Positions 42,979 to 52,485 of a stretch of 64,000 nucleotides of DNA are shown one piece after another; position 1 is the stretch's first letter, and the number at the start of each line of letters is the position of its first letter. The position numbers and the translations under genes are program-made. Source of the stretch: G038396625 sp038396625 (GTDB lineage Bacteria; Bacillota; Clostridia; Peptostreptococcales; Thermotaleaceae); NCBI GenBank assembly GCA_038396625.1, contig CP121688.1, forward strand, positions 1,302,001 through 1,366,000. Direction: 5' to 3'. The notes beneath the pieces are model-generated. The model did not search any database. It was given only the letters and a program-made list of their open reading frames with translations, and was not told the DNA's origin.

Positions 42979-43356
42979 GAAAAGAGGATGAGTTGGGAAA
43001 ATATTCCCAACTCTTAGTACATAAAAGATGCTTTAATTATGTAGTAATTAAAAAGAATGTGTGATAAACTAATGTTGGTTGACATCGCAAGAGTCAAACC
43101 ATAGGAGTGTATGTTGTGCTGGATCATAAAATCTATACAATCCTGTAATTTATTTTGCACTGATCCTTTTGGACAGGGACTGAATAAGTTATGGATAGGA
43201 AAGATAAATCATTTTTGATATTTCCTACTAAACTTGTGAATCAAAATACCCTATCTTTGTCCAAAAGAAAATTTTGGATAGAGACTAGGGTATTTTTTCG
43301 TGCAAAATAGTTCTTTGGTAAACATAGGATAACAAGAGATAAAGGAGGCATTACAA
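42979..43356. other. Intergenic region with two hairpins
   Basis: GAGTTGGGA (42990-42998) and TCCCAACTC (43005-43013) form a stem after the 38-aa gene. A long imperfect hairpin lies at 43238-43296 (AATACCCTA...CCAAAAGAAAATTTTGG...TAGGGTATT) and ends in TTTTTTCG, probably a terminator. Nothing else is recognisable; AAAGGAGG of panC is at the right end. Confidence 0.6.
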
Positions 43357-44208
43357 ATGAGAATGATTGCTACAATTAAAGATGTAAAAGCAGAAGTTAA
43401 AAAGGCAAAGCAAGAAGGAAAAAGCATAGGCTTTGTACCAACGATGGGTTTTTTACATGAAGGACACCTTTCGTTAATCAAAAAGGCCAGAGAAGAAAAC
43501 GACTTTGTAGTTGTAAGTATCTTTGTAAATCCTATTCAATTTGATGTGAAAGAAGATCTAGAAAGTTATCCAAGAGATTTGGATAGGGATTGTAAATTGG
43601 TAGAAGCAGCAGCGGTGGATGTGTTATTTATCCCTTCTATGGAAGCCCTTTATCCTGAAGGCTATAGCACGTATGTAGAGGTTACGGGGGATATGACGAA
43701 GCAGCTATGTGGAAAATCAAGGAATGGACATTTTAAAGGTGTGACAACAGTGGTCTTAAAATTATTTAATATTATTACGCCAGATCATGCATATTTTGGA
43801 CAAAAGGATGCTCAACAAGTGGCTGTCATCAAGAAGATGGTAGAGGATATGAATATGGATGTAGAGATTGTTCCCTGTGATATTGTAAGAGAAAAGGATG
43901 GATTAGCTTTAAGCTCTCGAAATGTATTGCTCCAAGACAAAGAACGACAGGATGCCACGATACTCTCAAAATCTTTATTAAAAGCAAAAGAAATGATCAT
44001 AAAAGGAGAAAGAGATGCTGCAAAGATTAGGGCTTCGATCATTGAGAACCTTTATAAGATAGAAAAAGCACAGATTGATTATGTAGAAGTGGTCAATGCC
44101 AAAACCCTAGAAAGTATTGAAAAAGTTAAGGGAGAGATTTTGATTGCTGTAGCCGTAAAAATTGGAAAACCTCGATTAATAGACAATATTCAAATGCATA
44201 TATCGTAA
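43357..44208 (+). CDS. panC: Pantothenate synthetase
   Basis: 283 aa, the normal length. It condenses pantoate with beta-alanine using ATP. Nucleotidyltransferase signature VPTMGFLHEGHLSLI (HxGH type, about 28-42), VVSIFVNPIQF, the HAYFGQKDAQQ block and SSRN motif (ALSSRNVLL). ATG with AAAGGAGG. It stands alone; panB and panD are not in the window. Confidence 0.96.
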   Translation: MRMIATIKDVKAEVKKAKQEGKSIGFVPTMGFLHEGHLSLIKKAREENDFVVVSIFVNPIQFDVKEDLESYPRDLDRDCKLVEAAAVDVLFIPSMEALYPEGYSTYVEVTGDMTKQLCGKSRNGHFKGVTTVVLKLFNIITPDHAYFGQKDAQQVAVIKKMVEDMNMDVEIVPCDIVREKDGLALSSRNVLLQDKERQDATILSKSLLKAKEMIIKGERDAAKIRASIIENLYKIEKAQIDYVEVVNAKTLESIEKVKGEILIAVAVKIGKPRLIDNIQMHIS

Positions 44209-44213
44209 ATGAA

Positions 44214-44254
44214 TAAAATACACATGCTGGTATCACAGCATGTGTATTTTTTAA
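44214..44254. terminator. Bidirectional terminator between panC and thiE
   Basis: AAAATACACATGCTG (44216-44230) pairs with CAGCATGTGTATTTT (44236-44250), perfect, followed by TT; it lies between convergent genes. Confidence 0.85.
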
Positions 44255-44874
44255 GCAAATAAGTTTTTCAAGGTTTGAGCAGCCGCCTTAGCATCTCTTT
44301 GGTTGAGAATAGCAGAAACCACTGCAATACCAGAAACACCTCGATTTACAATAGTGGCGGCATTTTCTAAAGTAATGCCCCCTATAGCTACAATGGGAAT
44401 GGTTACAGCAGATTGAATGGCAGCGAAAACCTCTTCTGAAATTCTTTGTGCATCTTCTTTTGTACTTGTAGGAAATACAGCACCTACGCCTAAGTAATCT
44501 GCCCCTTCTTTTTCCGCTTTTAGAGCATCCTCAGTAGTTCTTGCAGAGATACCAATGATTTTATCAGGGCCTAAAATTTTACGTGCAACAGACAAAGGCA
44601 GATCATTTTGTCCTAGATGAACACCATCTGCATCTACTGCCAAGGCAATATCTAATCGATCGTTAATGATCAATGGAACTTGATATTCTTGACATAGAGG
44701 TTTTACAGCCAATGCATGTTCATAAAAGGTTTTTGAAGAAGCTGTTTTTTCTCTTAACTGTAAAAGACCGACACCACCTTGTAATGCAGATGCTAATTTT
44801 TGGTACAAAGTTTCAAAATCTAGCTTGGAATCGTCTGTAACCAAATAAACAGTTTTATTCATTTGAAAAGACAT
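44251..44874 (-). CDS. thiE: Thiamine-phosphate synthase
   Basis: 207 aa. TIM-barrel enzyme that joins HMP-PP and thiazole-phosphate to thiamine phosphate. Signs are LLQLREK (about 36-42), the HLGQNDLPLSVARKI block, GADYLGVGAVFPTSTK and IVAIGGIT. It overlaps the end of thiM by about 20 bases; ATG 44874 has GAAGGGAA upstream. Last gene of the thiW-thiD-thiM-thiE operon. Confidence 0.95.
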   Translation of the reverse strand: MSFQMNKTVYLVTDDSKLDFETLYQKLASALQGGVGLLQLREKTASSKTFYEHALAVKPLCQEYQVPLIINDRLDIALAVDADGVHLGQNDLPLSVARKILGPDKIIGISARTTEDALKAEKEGADYLGVGAVFPTSTKEDAQRISEEVFAAIQSAVTIPIVAIGGITLENAATIVNRGVSGIAVVSAILNQRDAKAAAQTLKNLFA

Positions 44875-45724
44875 ATTGTATCTTTCCCTTCTTTTTTAAT
44901 ATTTCAGGTGTCATATGATAAATTGCATCCATTAAATATACCTTAAAGCTTCCCATTCCATCATGGGGCGTCATTCGTGCGGCAGCTTTTTCCCCTGCTA
45001 GTCCCATGGTTAAAATGCCTGCTGTAGTTGCGAGAAAGAAATCTTTATTGGCTCCAAGATAGCACCCAATCAAAGAGGTCGTCATACAGCCTGCACCTGT
45101 AATTTGTGTTAAATATTTGTGTCCATGGTCTAATAAACAGATAGTGCCCCCATCAGAGATCACATCTGTTTTTCCAGTGATTGCAACAATGGTGCGGTAC
45201 TTATTGGCCAGTGTCATAGCAATTTTGGCGCCATCAGGATCGTCATCTGCTGAATCTACCCCATGATTTTTTGTTTCTAATCCAGCCAATAATTTGATTT
45301 CTGACATATTGCCTCGAATGACATGGATGTCTAATTCCTCTATTAATTTTAAAGCACTTTCGTAACGAAATGGTGTGGCACCAATGCCAACAGGATCTAA
45401 AACAATAGGAATATGCTTTTGATTGGCAATTTTTCCTGCTAATGTCATGGCAGTAACCGTTTCAGGGCGACAAGTACCCAAATTCAATACCAAGGCATTG
45501 GCGCGAGCTGTCATATACTCTACTTCAATGGGTGCATCCGCCATGACAGGAGATCCTCCTAAGGCTAAAACAGTGTTGGCAGAATCATTGGCGGTTACAT
45601 AATTGGTAATATGATGCACCAATGGTCGGGTGTTCTTGACTTGGGTCAGTGCATGGCCTATTCTTTGGCAGTGCTCTGCTGAATCCATGTTTATATCCCC
45701 ATAAATGGGATTTTGAGATATCAT
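44855..45724 (-). CDS. thiM: Hydroxyethylthiazole kinase
   Basis: 289 aa. It phosphorylates hydroxyethylthiazole in thiazole salvage. Signs are HHITNYVTANDSANTVLALGGSP near the N-terminus, LDPVGIGATPFR and the active-site region ITGAGCMTTSLIGCYLG. The start is ATG 45724, which forms an ATGA overlap with the thiD stop (translational coupling). The frame is open 59 codons upstream but that stretch is thiD antiphase. Confidence 0.94.
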   Translation of the reverse strand: MISQNPIYGDINMDSAEHCQRIGHALTQVKNTRPLVHHITNYVTANDSANTVLALGGSPVMADAPIEVEYMTARANALVLNLGTCRPETVTAMTLAGKIANQKHIPIVLDPVGIGATPFRYESALKLIEELDIHVIRGNMSEIKLLAGLETKNHGVDSADDDPDGAKIAMTLANKYRTIVAITGKTDVISDGGTICLLDHGHKYLTQITGAGCMTTSLIGCYLGANKDFFLATTAGILTMGLAGEKAAARMTPHDGMGSFKVYLMDAIYHMTPEILKKKGKIQYVFSNE

Positions 45725-46524
45725 GAGTGGATGCCAGCCTTTTGGTAGAGTTCGTAAAAATGATGGGTTGGTCCCACACCGTGGCCAATGGAAAAACCAT
45801 GGGAAAGGGCAGTTGTGATATAGGCTTTTGCTGCTTTTACCGCTTCCTGTATCGCCATTCCTTTTGCCAAATTGGCAGTGATCGCTGAGGATAAGGTACA
45901 TCCTGTGCCATGGGTATGGGTGGTGTCAATGCGCTCTTGTGTAAATAAGTGAAAAATCTTCCCATCATACAGTACATCGGTGGCATCATCAGCAAGATGA
46001 CCTCCCTTAACCAAGACATAATTTGGTCCTAAATCATGCAATTGCTTTGCTGCTTTTTTCATATCATCTAATGTTTCAATCCTTTGACCTAAGATCTCTT
46101 CCGCTTCTGGCAAATTAGGCGTAATCAAAGTAGCCATTGGTAAAAGCATTTCAATCAAGGCTTGTTTTGCCTCTGGCTGAAGTAAGTCATAACCGCTTTT
46201 GGAAATCATTACAGGATCTAAAACCAAGAAAGGCAAAGAATATTGCTTTAAAGTTTTTGCAATGGCTTCAATGGTTTTTGTTTGTGATACCATCCCGATT
46301 TTTACTGCGTCTACACGGATATCATCAAAGATAGCTTTGATTTGAGCCATAATAACTTCTGGTGTTATATCCTGCACATCAAAAACACCTTGCGTATTTT
46401 GGGCAGTTACTGCTGTAATGACACTCATTCCAAAGGTGCCATGAGCGCTAAAGGTTTTCATATCTGCTTGAATACCTGCACCACCACTGCTGTCAGAACC
46501 TGCAATGGTTAAACAATGTTTCAT
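45721..46524 (-). CDS. thiD: Hydroxymethylpyrimidine/phosphomethylpyrimidine kinase
   Basis: 267 aa, the normal length. It phosphorylates HMP and HMP-phosphate. Signs are TIAGSDSSGGAGIQADMKTFSAHG at the N-terminus (only the family signature is meant), LDPVMISKSG and the catalytic THGTGCTLSSAI. AGGAGG lies upstream of ATG 46524. Second gene of the TPP-regulated operon. Confidence 0.95.
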   Translation of the reverse strand: MKHCLTIAGSDSSGGAGIQADMKTFSAHGTFGMSVITAVTAQNTQGVFDVQDITPEVIMAQIKAIFDDIRVDAVKIGMVSQTKTIEAIAKTLKQYSLPFLVLDPVMISKSGYDLLQPEAKQALIEMLLPMATLITPNLPEAEEILGQRIETLDDMKKAAKQLHDLGPNYVLVKGGHLADDATDVLYDGKIFHLFTQERIDTTHTHGTGCTLSSAITANLAKGMAIQEAVKAAKAYITTALSHGFSIGHGVGPTHHFYELYQKAGIHS

Positions 46525-46541
46525 CTATAGTTCCTCCTCTC

Positions 46542-47024
46542 TTATCTTTGCAATGGATTTTTTAAAACTTTGGTTTGTAGTAAAAGTCCTGCAATAAAGC
46601 TACCACCTAAGGTGCTCGCCATAAAAGGTACCACAAAGAAAAAAGCTGTAGCCTTAGAACCTAGTAAAAACTTAGCGATAGGAAATGCCAAGAGGGCACC
46701 TAGAATTCCTGTCCCAAAAACTTCGCCGAAAATAGCAAATAGATGTTTTTGAAAACTTCGATACAGCCATCCTGCTAAAAAGGCACCAATCATGCTTCCG
46801 GGAAATGCCAGTAGTGACCCCGTACCTAAAACATTTCGCAACAGCGAGATCATGAAAGCATTTCCTACAGCCATCCAAGGCCCCAGCCATACAGCAGATA
46901 ACACATTAATGGCATGCTGTACGGGAAAGACTTTGGCTACCCCAACGGGAATGTAAACAAGATGCCCTGTAAGTGTTCCAATGGCGATAAGCAATGCAGA
47001 AAAAGTTAATTTTTTTGTGTTCAT
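46542..47024 (-). CDS. thiW: ThiW, thiazole-specific ECF transporter S component
   Basis: 160 aa. Five or six hydrophobic segments with the ThiW signature LVYIPVGVAKVFPVQHAINV and SLLRNVLGTGSLLAFPGSMIGA. It is the substrate-binding S component of an energy-coupling-factor importer, presumably for hydroxyethylthiazole, which thiM then phosphorylates. ATG 47024 has AGAGGAG upstream; the in-frame GTG at 47030 overlaps that site. First gene after the TPP riboswitch. The ECF energising module (EcfA/A'/T) is not in the window. Confidence 0.9.
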   Translation of the reverse strand: MNTKKLTFSALLIAIGTLTGHLVYIPVGVAKVFPVQHAINVLSAVWLGPWMAVGNAFMISLLRNVLGTGSLLAFPGSMIGAFLAGWLYRSFQKHLFAIFGEVFGTGILGALLAFPIAKFLLGSKATAFFFVVPFMASTLGGSFIAGLLLQTKVLKNPLQR

Positions 47025-47057
47025 AGACACTCCTCTCTTGAGCTATGGGGAAAATGG

Positions 47058-47092
47058 TATAAAAAAAACACAAATCCAACATAGGATTTATG
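47058..47092 (-). terminator. Terminator of the TPP riboswitch
   Basis: On the minus strand AAATCC-TATGTT-GGATTT is followed by GTG and a run of eight T. It is the expression platform between the aptamer and thiW. Confidence 0.8.
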
Positions 47093-47120
47093 CAATATGT
47101 ACTAACATTACCACAAAAAC

Positions 47121-47218
47121 AATGCTTCCCTACGCTGGTATTACCCAGATCAGGTTTAGGGTCAAAGAATAAATCATTCTTACTCTCAGCTGGTTTCACC
47201 AGCTCCCCTAGCTCAGAT
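47121..47218 (-). promoter_or_regulatory. TPP riboswitch (THI element)
   Basis: On the minus strand: CTAGGGGAGC, hairpin TGGTGAAACCAG, CTGAGAG, then GACCC, ACCTGATCTGGGTAATACCAGCG and closing TAGGGAAG. The CTGAGA and ACCTGATCTGG cores are canonical. It turns off the thiW-thiD-thiM-thiE operon when thiamine pyrophosphate is plentiful. Confidence 0.97.
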
Positions 47219-47348
47219 CATATTTGATTTGCCTTTATGATACTACGATTTTTATAAATTGACAAGAGAGAATTTTATTTTAAAAAGTGATTTATATGGC
47301 ATATAATAAAAGTAATGGTTTTAAAATTTAAAAAAATTAGGTGATTTG

Positions 47349-47897
47349 ATGCGCGTATTCATTGCAATTACATTAGAAGATGAAATGAAAAAATATATTG
47401 CACAAAGACAAGCCACGGTAAAAAATCTTAGTATAAAGGGTAATTTTACAAGAACAGACAACTTCCACCTTACCCTACGGTTTATAGGAGAAGTGAATGA
47501 AAACCAAATACAAGCAATCAAAAAAGCAATGGATGATACAGCCAATGCAATCAAACCCTTTGAGCTACGATTAGGACAGCTTGGACAATTTCCGAGGAGA
47601 GAAAAGAAAATAGTTTGGATTGGCATCCACGAAGGAAGAAAGCCACTGCAGGATTTGTTTGAAAGTATAGAATCTCATCTTGAGAAAGAGGGATTTGAAC
47701 GAGAGGGAAGAGGACTCAAGCCCCATATTACCCTTGGAAGAGAAATACGATTGAAAGAACCCTTCGAAGCCTTGATGAATGAGATGCAAATCCAAGGGAA
47801 GAAGATCCCTGTGGAAAAAATCGCACTCATGGAAAGCAAGCGTGTGGAAGGTATATTAAAGTATATACCCATTTATACAAAAACATTGAATGGATAA
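47349..47897 (+). CDS. thpR: RNA 2',3'-cyclic phosphodiesterase (2'-5' RNA ligase family)
   Basis: 182 aa. Two HxT(x) motifs place it in the 2H phosphoesterase superfamily: FHLTLRFIGEV (about 38-48) and KPHITLGREI (about 122-131). ThpR hydrolyses RNA 2',3'-cyclic phosphates. ATG 47349 (MRVFIAITLEDEMKK) follows AGGTGA; the TTG at 47346 is not needed. Single gene. Confidence 0.92.
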   Translation: MRVFIAITLEDEMKKYIAQRQATVKNLSIKGNFTRTDNFHLTLRFIGEVNENQIQAIKKAMDDTANAIKPFELRLGQLGQFPRREKKIVWIGIHEGRKPLQDLFESIESHLEKEGFEREGRGLKPHITLGREIRLKEPFEALMNEMQIQGKKIPVEKIALMESKRVEGILKYIPIYTKTLNG

Positions 47898-47955
47898 TAA
47901 AGATAGTAGGTAAGGGCTAAAAAGGAAACGAAACGCATATAGAGAGGATGATACG

Positions 47956-49650
47956 ATGAAGTTTAAACAATATACATATAAAAGACCAGATATGAAAATC
48001 TTTGAAAAGCAATTTAACGAGTTCGTTTCTGCATTTGTGGATGCAGAAGATGCTGCATCCCAAGATGCATTCATGATGAAGATCAATCAATTAAGAAATG
48101 AGTTTGAGTCCATGGAACAAATTGCTTATATACGACATACCATCAACACTAAGGATGCCCAGTATCAAGGAGAACAAGAGTTTTTTGACGAACAAGGCCC
48201 TATTTATGAGGGACTAGTGTCCAAATATTACAAGGCATTGACAAATGCAAAGCATAAAGAAGCTTTGCGAAAAAAGTGGGGAGAGCAGTTGTTTACTATT
48301 GCTTCTCTAAAACAAAAAACGTTTTCTCCAGCAATCATAGAAGATTTACAAGTTGAAAATAAATTGATGAGTGAATATACAAAATTGCTATCCTCAGCTC
48401 AAATTTTCTTTGAGGGAGAATATCGGAACTTACCACAAATGCGTCCCTTCGAAATGTCAACCAATAGAGCGATACGAAAACAAGCCAGTGAAGCAAAATA
48501 TAACTTTTTTAAAGAGAACGAAGCAAGATTTGATGAAATCTATGACCAATTGGTAAAAGTAAGAACCAAAATGGCACAAAAGTTAGGTTATAAAAATTTT
48601 ATTCCATTAGGCTATGCAAGGATGCTTCGATCCGATTATACCCCAGAAATGGTAAAGAAATTTAGGGATCAGGTAAAAAATGATATCGTCCCCTTTACAA
48701 CCTTATTGAGAGAAAGACAGCGTACGCGATTAAATCTAGACAAATTAAGATACTATGATGAAGTTCTAAGTTTTAATAGTGGGAATCCAAAACCCTGTGG
48801 TGATGCGGATACAATTCTTGAAGCAGGAAAAAAAATGTATGAGGAATTGTCCCAAGAAACAAAAATTTTTTTTGATTATATGAAAGAGCATGAATTAATG
48901 GATTTGATCAGTAAGGAAGGAAAATCACCAGGAGGATACTGCACCTTTATTAGTAAATTTGATGCTCCTTTTATTTTCTCTAATTTCAATGGAACAGCCG
49001 ATGATATTGATGTATTGACCCATGAAGCAGGTCATGCTTTTCAAATGTATGAGAGTAGAACGTATAGAGTACCAGAATACCAATTTCCAACATTAGATGC
49101 CTGTGAGATTCATTCCATGAGTATGGAATTTTTTGCGTGGCCTTGGATGGAGCTGTTTTTTAAAGAGGATGCTGAGAAATATCGATTTGCCCATTTAAAT
49201 GAATCCTTGCTTTTCATTCCCTATGGGGTCACTGTTGATGAATATCAGCATTTTGTTTATGCCAACCCTCAGGCGACACCAACAGAGCGAAAACAAGCTT
49301 GGAGACAAATCGAAAAGAAATATTTACCCCATAGAGATTATGAAGATGAAGAATATTTGGAAAAGGGAGGCTATTGGCATCAGCAAGGACATATTTTCAA
49401 AGATCCTTTCTATTATATTGATTATACATTGGCAGGCATTTGCGCTTTTCAATTCTGGAAAAAATCTCGGGAGGATTGGGAGCAGGCATGGAAAGACTAT
49501 GTTACATTGTGCAGGGCTGGGGGAAGCCAACCTTTCTTAAACCTTGTGGAATCAGCAAAACTTATTTCTCCCTTTGAAGAGGGTTGTATTAAAGCGGTGG
49601 TAGAAGAAATAGATAAGTGGTTAGCGGCAGTGAACGATGGAGAACTGTAA
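47956..49650 (+). CDS. M3 family oligoendopeptidase
   Basis: 564 aa, typical for the PepF-related M3 peptidases of Firmicutes. Zinc site THEAGHAFQMYESR (HExxH at about 356-360) with the second Glu in HSMSMEFFAWPW. It is cytoplasmic and degrades peptides of roughly 6-20 residues. ATG with AGAGAGGATG upstream, 58 bases after thpR. I see no reason to assign a more specific substrate. Confidence 0.94.
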   Translation: MKFKQYTYKRPDMKIFEKQFNEFVSAFVDAEDAASQDAFMMKINQLRNEFESMEQIAYIRHTINTKDAQYQGEQEFFDEQGPIYEGLVSKYYKALTNAKHKEALRKKWGEQLFTIASLKQKTFSPAIIEDLQVENKLMSEYTKLLSSAQIFFEGEYRNLPQMRPFEMSTNRAIRKQASEAKYNFFKENEARFDEIYDQLVKVRTKMAQKLGYKNFIPLGYARMLRSDYTPEMVKKFRDQVKNDIVPFTTLLRERQRTRLNLDKLRYYDEVLSFNSGNPKPCGDADTILEAGKKMYEELSQETKIFFDYMKEHELMDLISKEGKSPGGYCTFISKFDAPFIFSNFNGTADDIDVLTHEAGHAFQMYESRTYRVPEYQFPTLDACEIHSMSMEFFAWPWMELFFKEDAEKYRFAHLNESLLFIPYGVTVDEYQHFVYANPQATPTERKQAWRQIEKKYLPHRDYEDEEYLEKGGYWHQQGHIFKDPFYYIDYTLAGICAFQFWKKSREDWEQAWKDYVTLCRAGGSQPFLNLVESAKLISPFEEGCIKAVVEEIDKWLAAVNDGEL

Positions 49651-49771
49651 ATGATGTAAATAGATATATAGATAAAGGGTAGCATGGCTAAAATTGTTGG
49701 AAAATACTTTCAGTAATAATAGAACTATGGTAATATTAGGAATAACATTGTTAAGAAAGGAAGGAAATAGC

Positions 49772-51580
49772 ATGAATAAAAGATATGCATTGGCAGAAAT
49801 AACCCAGGAGTTGGTGGCAGTAGCCCAAGGAAGAAAGCCAGCAGAAATCCTTATACAAGGCGGTAAATTGGTAAATGTCAATACTGGAGAGATTATTCCT
49901 AATATAGATGTGGCGATTACCCACGGAAGAATTGCTTTGGTAGGAAATGCTGCCCATACCATTGGAGAAAATACAAAAGTCATTGATGCAAAAGGATGCT
50001 ATATTACCCCTGGATTTATGGATGGACATATTCACGTAGAAAGCAGTATGATGTCAGTTCGAGAGTATGCCCGTACCGTTGTTCCATGTGGTACCACTGC
50101 CATATACATGGATCCTCATGAGATTGCCAATGTGCTTGGTATGGACGGAATTCGTCTAATGATTGAGGATGGAAAAGATGTGCCTCTAAGGGTTTATACA
50201 GCGATGCCTTCCTGTGTCCCTGCAGCTCCAGGGTTTGAAGATACCGGTGCAGCCATAGGACCTAATGAAATTCGTCAAGCGATGGATTGGGAAGAGGTTG
50301 TGGGGCTAGGAGAGATGATGAACTTTCCAGGCGTGATTTATGGAAATGATAGTATTCATCAAGAACTGCAAGCTACATTAGAAGCAGACAAAACCATTAC
50401 AGGACATTATTCTATGCCAGAGACAGGGGCTGGGTTAAATGCCTATGTTTCAGCAGGTATTCGCTGTTGTCACGAATCCGTCAGAGCGGAAGATGCTTTG
50501 GCAAAGATGCGTTTAGGCATGTATGCCCAACTGAGAGAAGGCTCTGCATGGCATGATGTAAAAGAAACAGTAAAAAGCATCACAGAAAATCGCATAGATA
50601 CACGCTATGCCACTTTGGTAAGTGATGATACGCATCCCAGCACCCTTATCACAAAAGGACATCTAAATCATATTGTAAAGCGAGCCATCGAAGAAGGGGT
50701 CGATCCTATTACTGCCATACAGATGGTAACCATCAACGTGGCACAATGCTTTCAGATGGATAGAGACCTAGGAAGTATTTCACCGGGACGGTGGGCAGAT
50801 ATTCTATTGATTTCAGATCTAACGAAGGTAAAGATAGAAAAAGTATTGATCAATGGAGAATTGGTAGCAGAAGAAGGAAAGATAGTTGTAGAGATTTCAC
50901 CTGTTACTTATCCAGATTTTGCGAAACAGTCTATGCATTTGGCTGATAAGCTAAAACCAGAAGACTTTACAGTTAAAACCTCCAACAAAAATGCGGTAAG
51001 TGTGACTGCACGTGTTATGGAAATCATAGAAGCAAAAGTAGGAACCTATGCAAGAACATGCAAATTACCTGTGACAGAGGGCATGGTGCAGGTGGATTTG
51101 GATCAAGATATTATTAAGGCGGCTGTTGTAGAAAGACACCATGCTACTGGTACCATGGGCAATGGATTTGTAAAAGGCTTTCGTCTAAAGGAAGGAGCTG
51201 TGGCATCTACCGTAGCTCATGATGGACACAACCTATTGATTGTGGGTACCAACAATGAGGATATGGCATTAGCAGCCAATGCATTGGCCGAAGCAGGAGG
51301 CGGCATGGTTGCAGTGAAGAATGGAGAAGTGCTGGCATTATTGCCACTGCCCATCGCTGGATTGATGTCAGATAAACAAGCCCACGAAATTGCAGCAGTA
51401 GTAGAGCAATTAGACGAAGCATGGAAAACCCTAGGATGTGACTTGGTTTCACCCTTTATGACCATGGCATTACTGGCTTTGGCTGTGCTACCAGAACTAA
51501 GATTGACCAATCGAGGACTGGTAGATACGGTAAATTTCAAATTTGTTGATCTGTTGATTTCGGAAGAGGTAGAGGGATAA
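49772..51580 (+). CDS. ade: Adenine deaminase
   Basis: 602 aa, amidohydrolase superfamily. It converts adenine to hypoxanthine and ammonia. Metal-binding and family motifs are TPGFMDGHIHVESSMM (about 80-95), YMDPHEIANVLG, GLGEMMNFPGV, SDDTHPSTL and the C-terminal GGGMVAVKNGEVLALLPLPIAGLMS. ATG 49772 follows AAAGGAAGG; the open frame extends to 49694 but that stretch lacks a site and a family-like sequence. Single gene. Confidence 0.95.
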   Translation: MNKRYALAEITQELVAVAQGRKPAEILIQGGKLVNVNTGEIIPNIDVAITHGRIALVGNAAHTIGENTKVIDAKGCYITPGFMDGHIHVESSMMSVREYARTVVPCGTTAIYMDPHEIANVLGMDGIRLMIEDGKDVPLRVYTAMPSCVPAAPGFEDTGAAIGPNEIRQAMDWEEVVGLGEMMNFPGVIYGNDSIHQELQATLEADKTITGHYSMPETGAGLNAYVSAGIRCCHESVRAEDALAKMRLGMYAQLREGSAWHDVKETVKSITENRIDTRYATLVSDDTHPSTLITKGHLNHIVKRAIEEGVDPITAIQMVTINVAQCFQMDRDLGSISPGRWADILLISDLTKVKIEKVLINGELVAEEGKIVVEISPVTYPDFAKQSMHLADKLKPEDFTVKTSNKNAVSVTARVMEIIEAKVGTYARTCKLPVTEGMVQVDLDQDIIKAAVVERHHATGTMGNGFVKGFRLKEGAVASTVAHDGHNLLIVGTNNEDMALAANALAEAGGGMVAVKNGEVLALLPLPIAGLMSDKQAHEIAAVVEQLDEAWKTLGCDLVSPFMTMALLALAVLPELRLTNRGLVDTVNFKFVDLLISEEVEG

Positions 51581-51696
51581 AGTTTAGTACTGTATTGGAA
51601 AATAATGAAATAGACTAAAAAAATACATACCTAAAATCATGGGACTATAAACTTAAAAAGCTTTAAAAATAGAAGTTAAATAGGGGGAGATCATCT

Positions 51697-52170
51697 ATGA
51701 TCTATAAAATAAAACAAAAAGTTTTTAGTCTAGGTGCAAAATTTAATATAAAAGATGAAGCAGATAGGGACGTTTTTATAGTGCAAGGAGAAGTGTTCTC
51801 TTTGGGTAAAAAGCTACGGCTAATGGATTTGGAAGAAAATGAACTGGTATATATCGAACAAGAGTTTTTTCGTTTTCTTCCTCTATATAATATCTATAGG
51901 CATGGACAGATTGTAGCCACAGTTAAAAAGAAATTAACTTTATTTCGAACAGAATTCATGATAGAAAGCAGCCAAAAAAATTACACCATGGAAGGCAATA
52001 TCATGGCCCATGAATATACAATTTTTTCTGATGATGGCCTTGTAGCAAAGATTAGTAAGGAATGGTTTACCTTTGGAGATACCTACGGCGTAGAAATCAA
52101 TGATGATGAAGACCAAGCATTGATATTAGCTTTAGTCATTGTGCTGGATCAGGTTTGTCATGAAGGATAA
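51697..52170 (+). CDS. YxjI/LURP-one-related protein
   Basis: 157 aa. LURP-one-related (DUF567) family: MIYKIKQKVFSLGAKFNIKDEA at the N-terminus, alternating beta-strands throughout, ending VEINDDEDQALILALVIVLDQV. The fold is Tubby-like; the biochemical role is unknown. ATG with AGGGGGAG. Terminator-like hairpin at 52205. Confidence 0.88.
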   Translation: MIYKIKQKVFSLGAKFNIKDEADRDVFIVQGEVFSLGKKLRLMDLEENELVYIEQEFFRFLPLYNIYRHGQIVATVKKKLTLFRTEFMIESSQKNYTMEGNIMAHEYTIFSDDGLVAKISKEWFTFGDTYGVEINDDEDQALILALVIVLDQVCHEG

Positions 52171-52204
52171 AGAGATGAGCAGAATACCATAAAAAATACA
52201 AAAA

Positions 52205-52276
52205 GTAATACTCGAACGTTGGTGATTGTATTAGATAGAAAAATACGATTGCGCAGGAGACGAGTATTATTTTTTT
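52205..52276 (+). terminator. Hairpin with long loop after YxjI gene
   Basis: AATACTCG (52207-52214) pairs with CGAGTATT (52261-52268) around about 46 bases; ATTTTTTTG follows. It lies in the 315-base gap before the cas locus; the rest of that gap shows a possible -10 TACAAT near 52426 and otherwise nothing I recognise. Confidence 0.6.
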
Positions 52277-52485
52277 GTTTTGCTGAAAGGCTGAAAAAGG
52301 AGTTTGAAAAGATTAATTATAGGATTTTATTTTAAAGCAAATCAATATTTCAACATAAAGCTAAAAATTGCCCTAAAAAAATCTTTTTCTACCATTTTTT
52401 ACTTTTTGTGACAAGCGTATTTTGTACAATAGAAGTAGATAAAATACCTAAGCAAAACATTTAAAGGAGGTGTTTCCATTCTTAA

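Noticed and set aside
44855..45901. A 348-aa version of ThiM
   Set aside because: Its first 59 codons lie in antiphase within thiD; the ATGA overlap at 45721-45724 gives the natural start.
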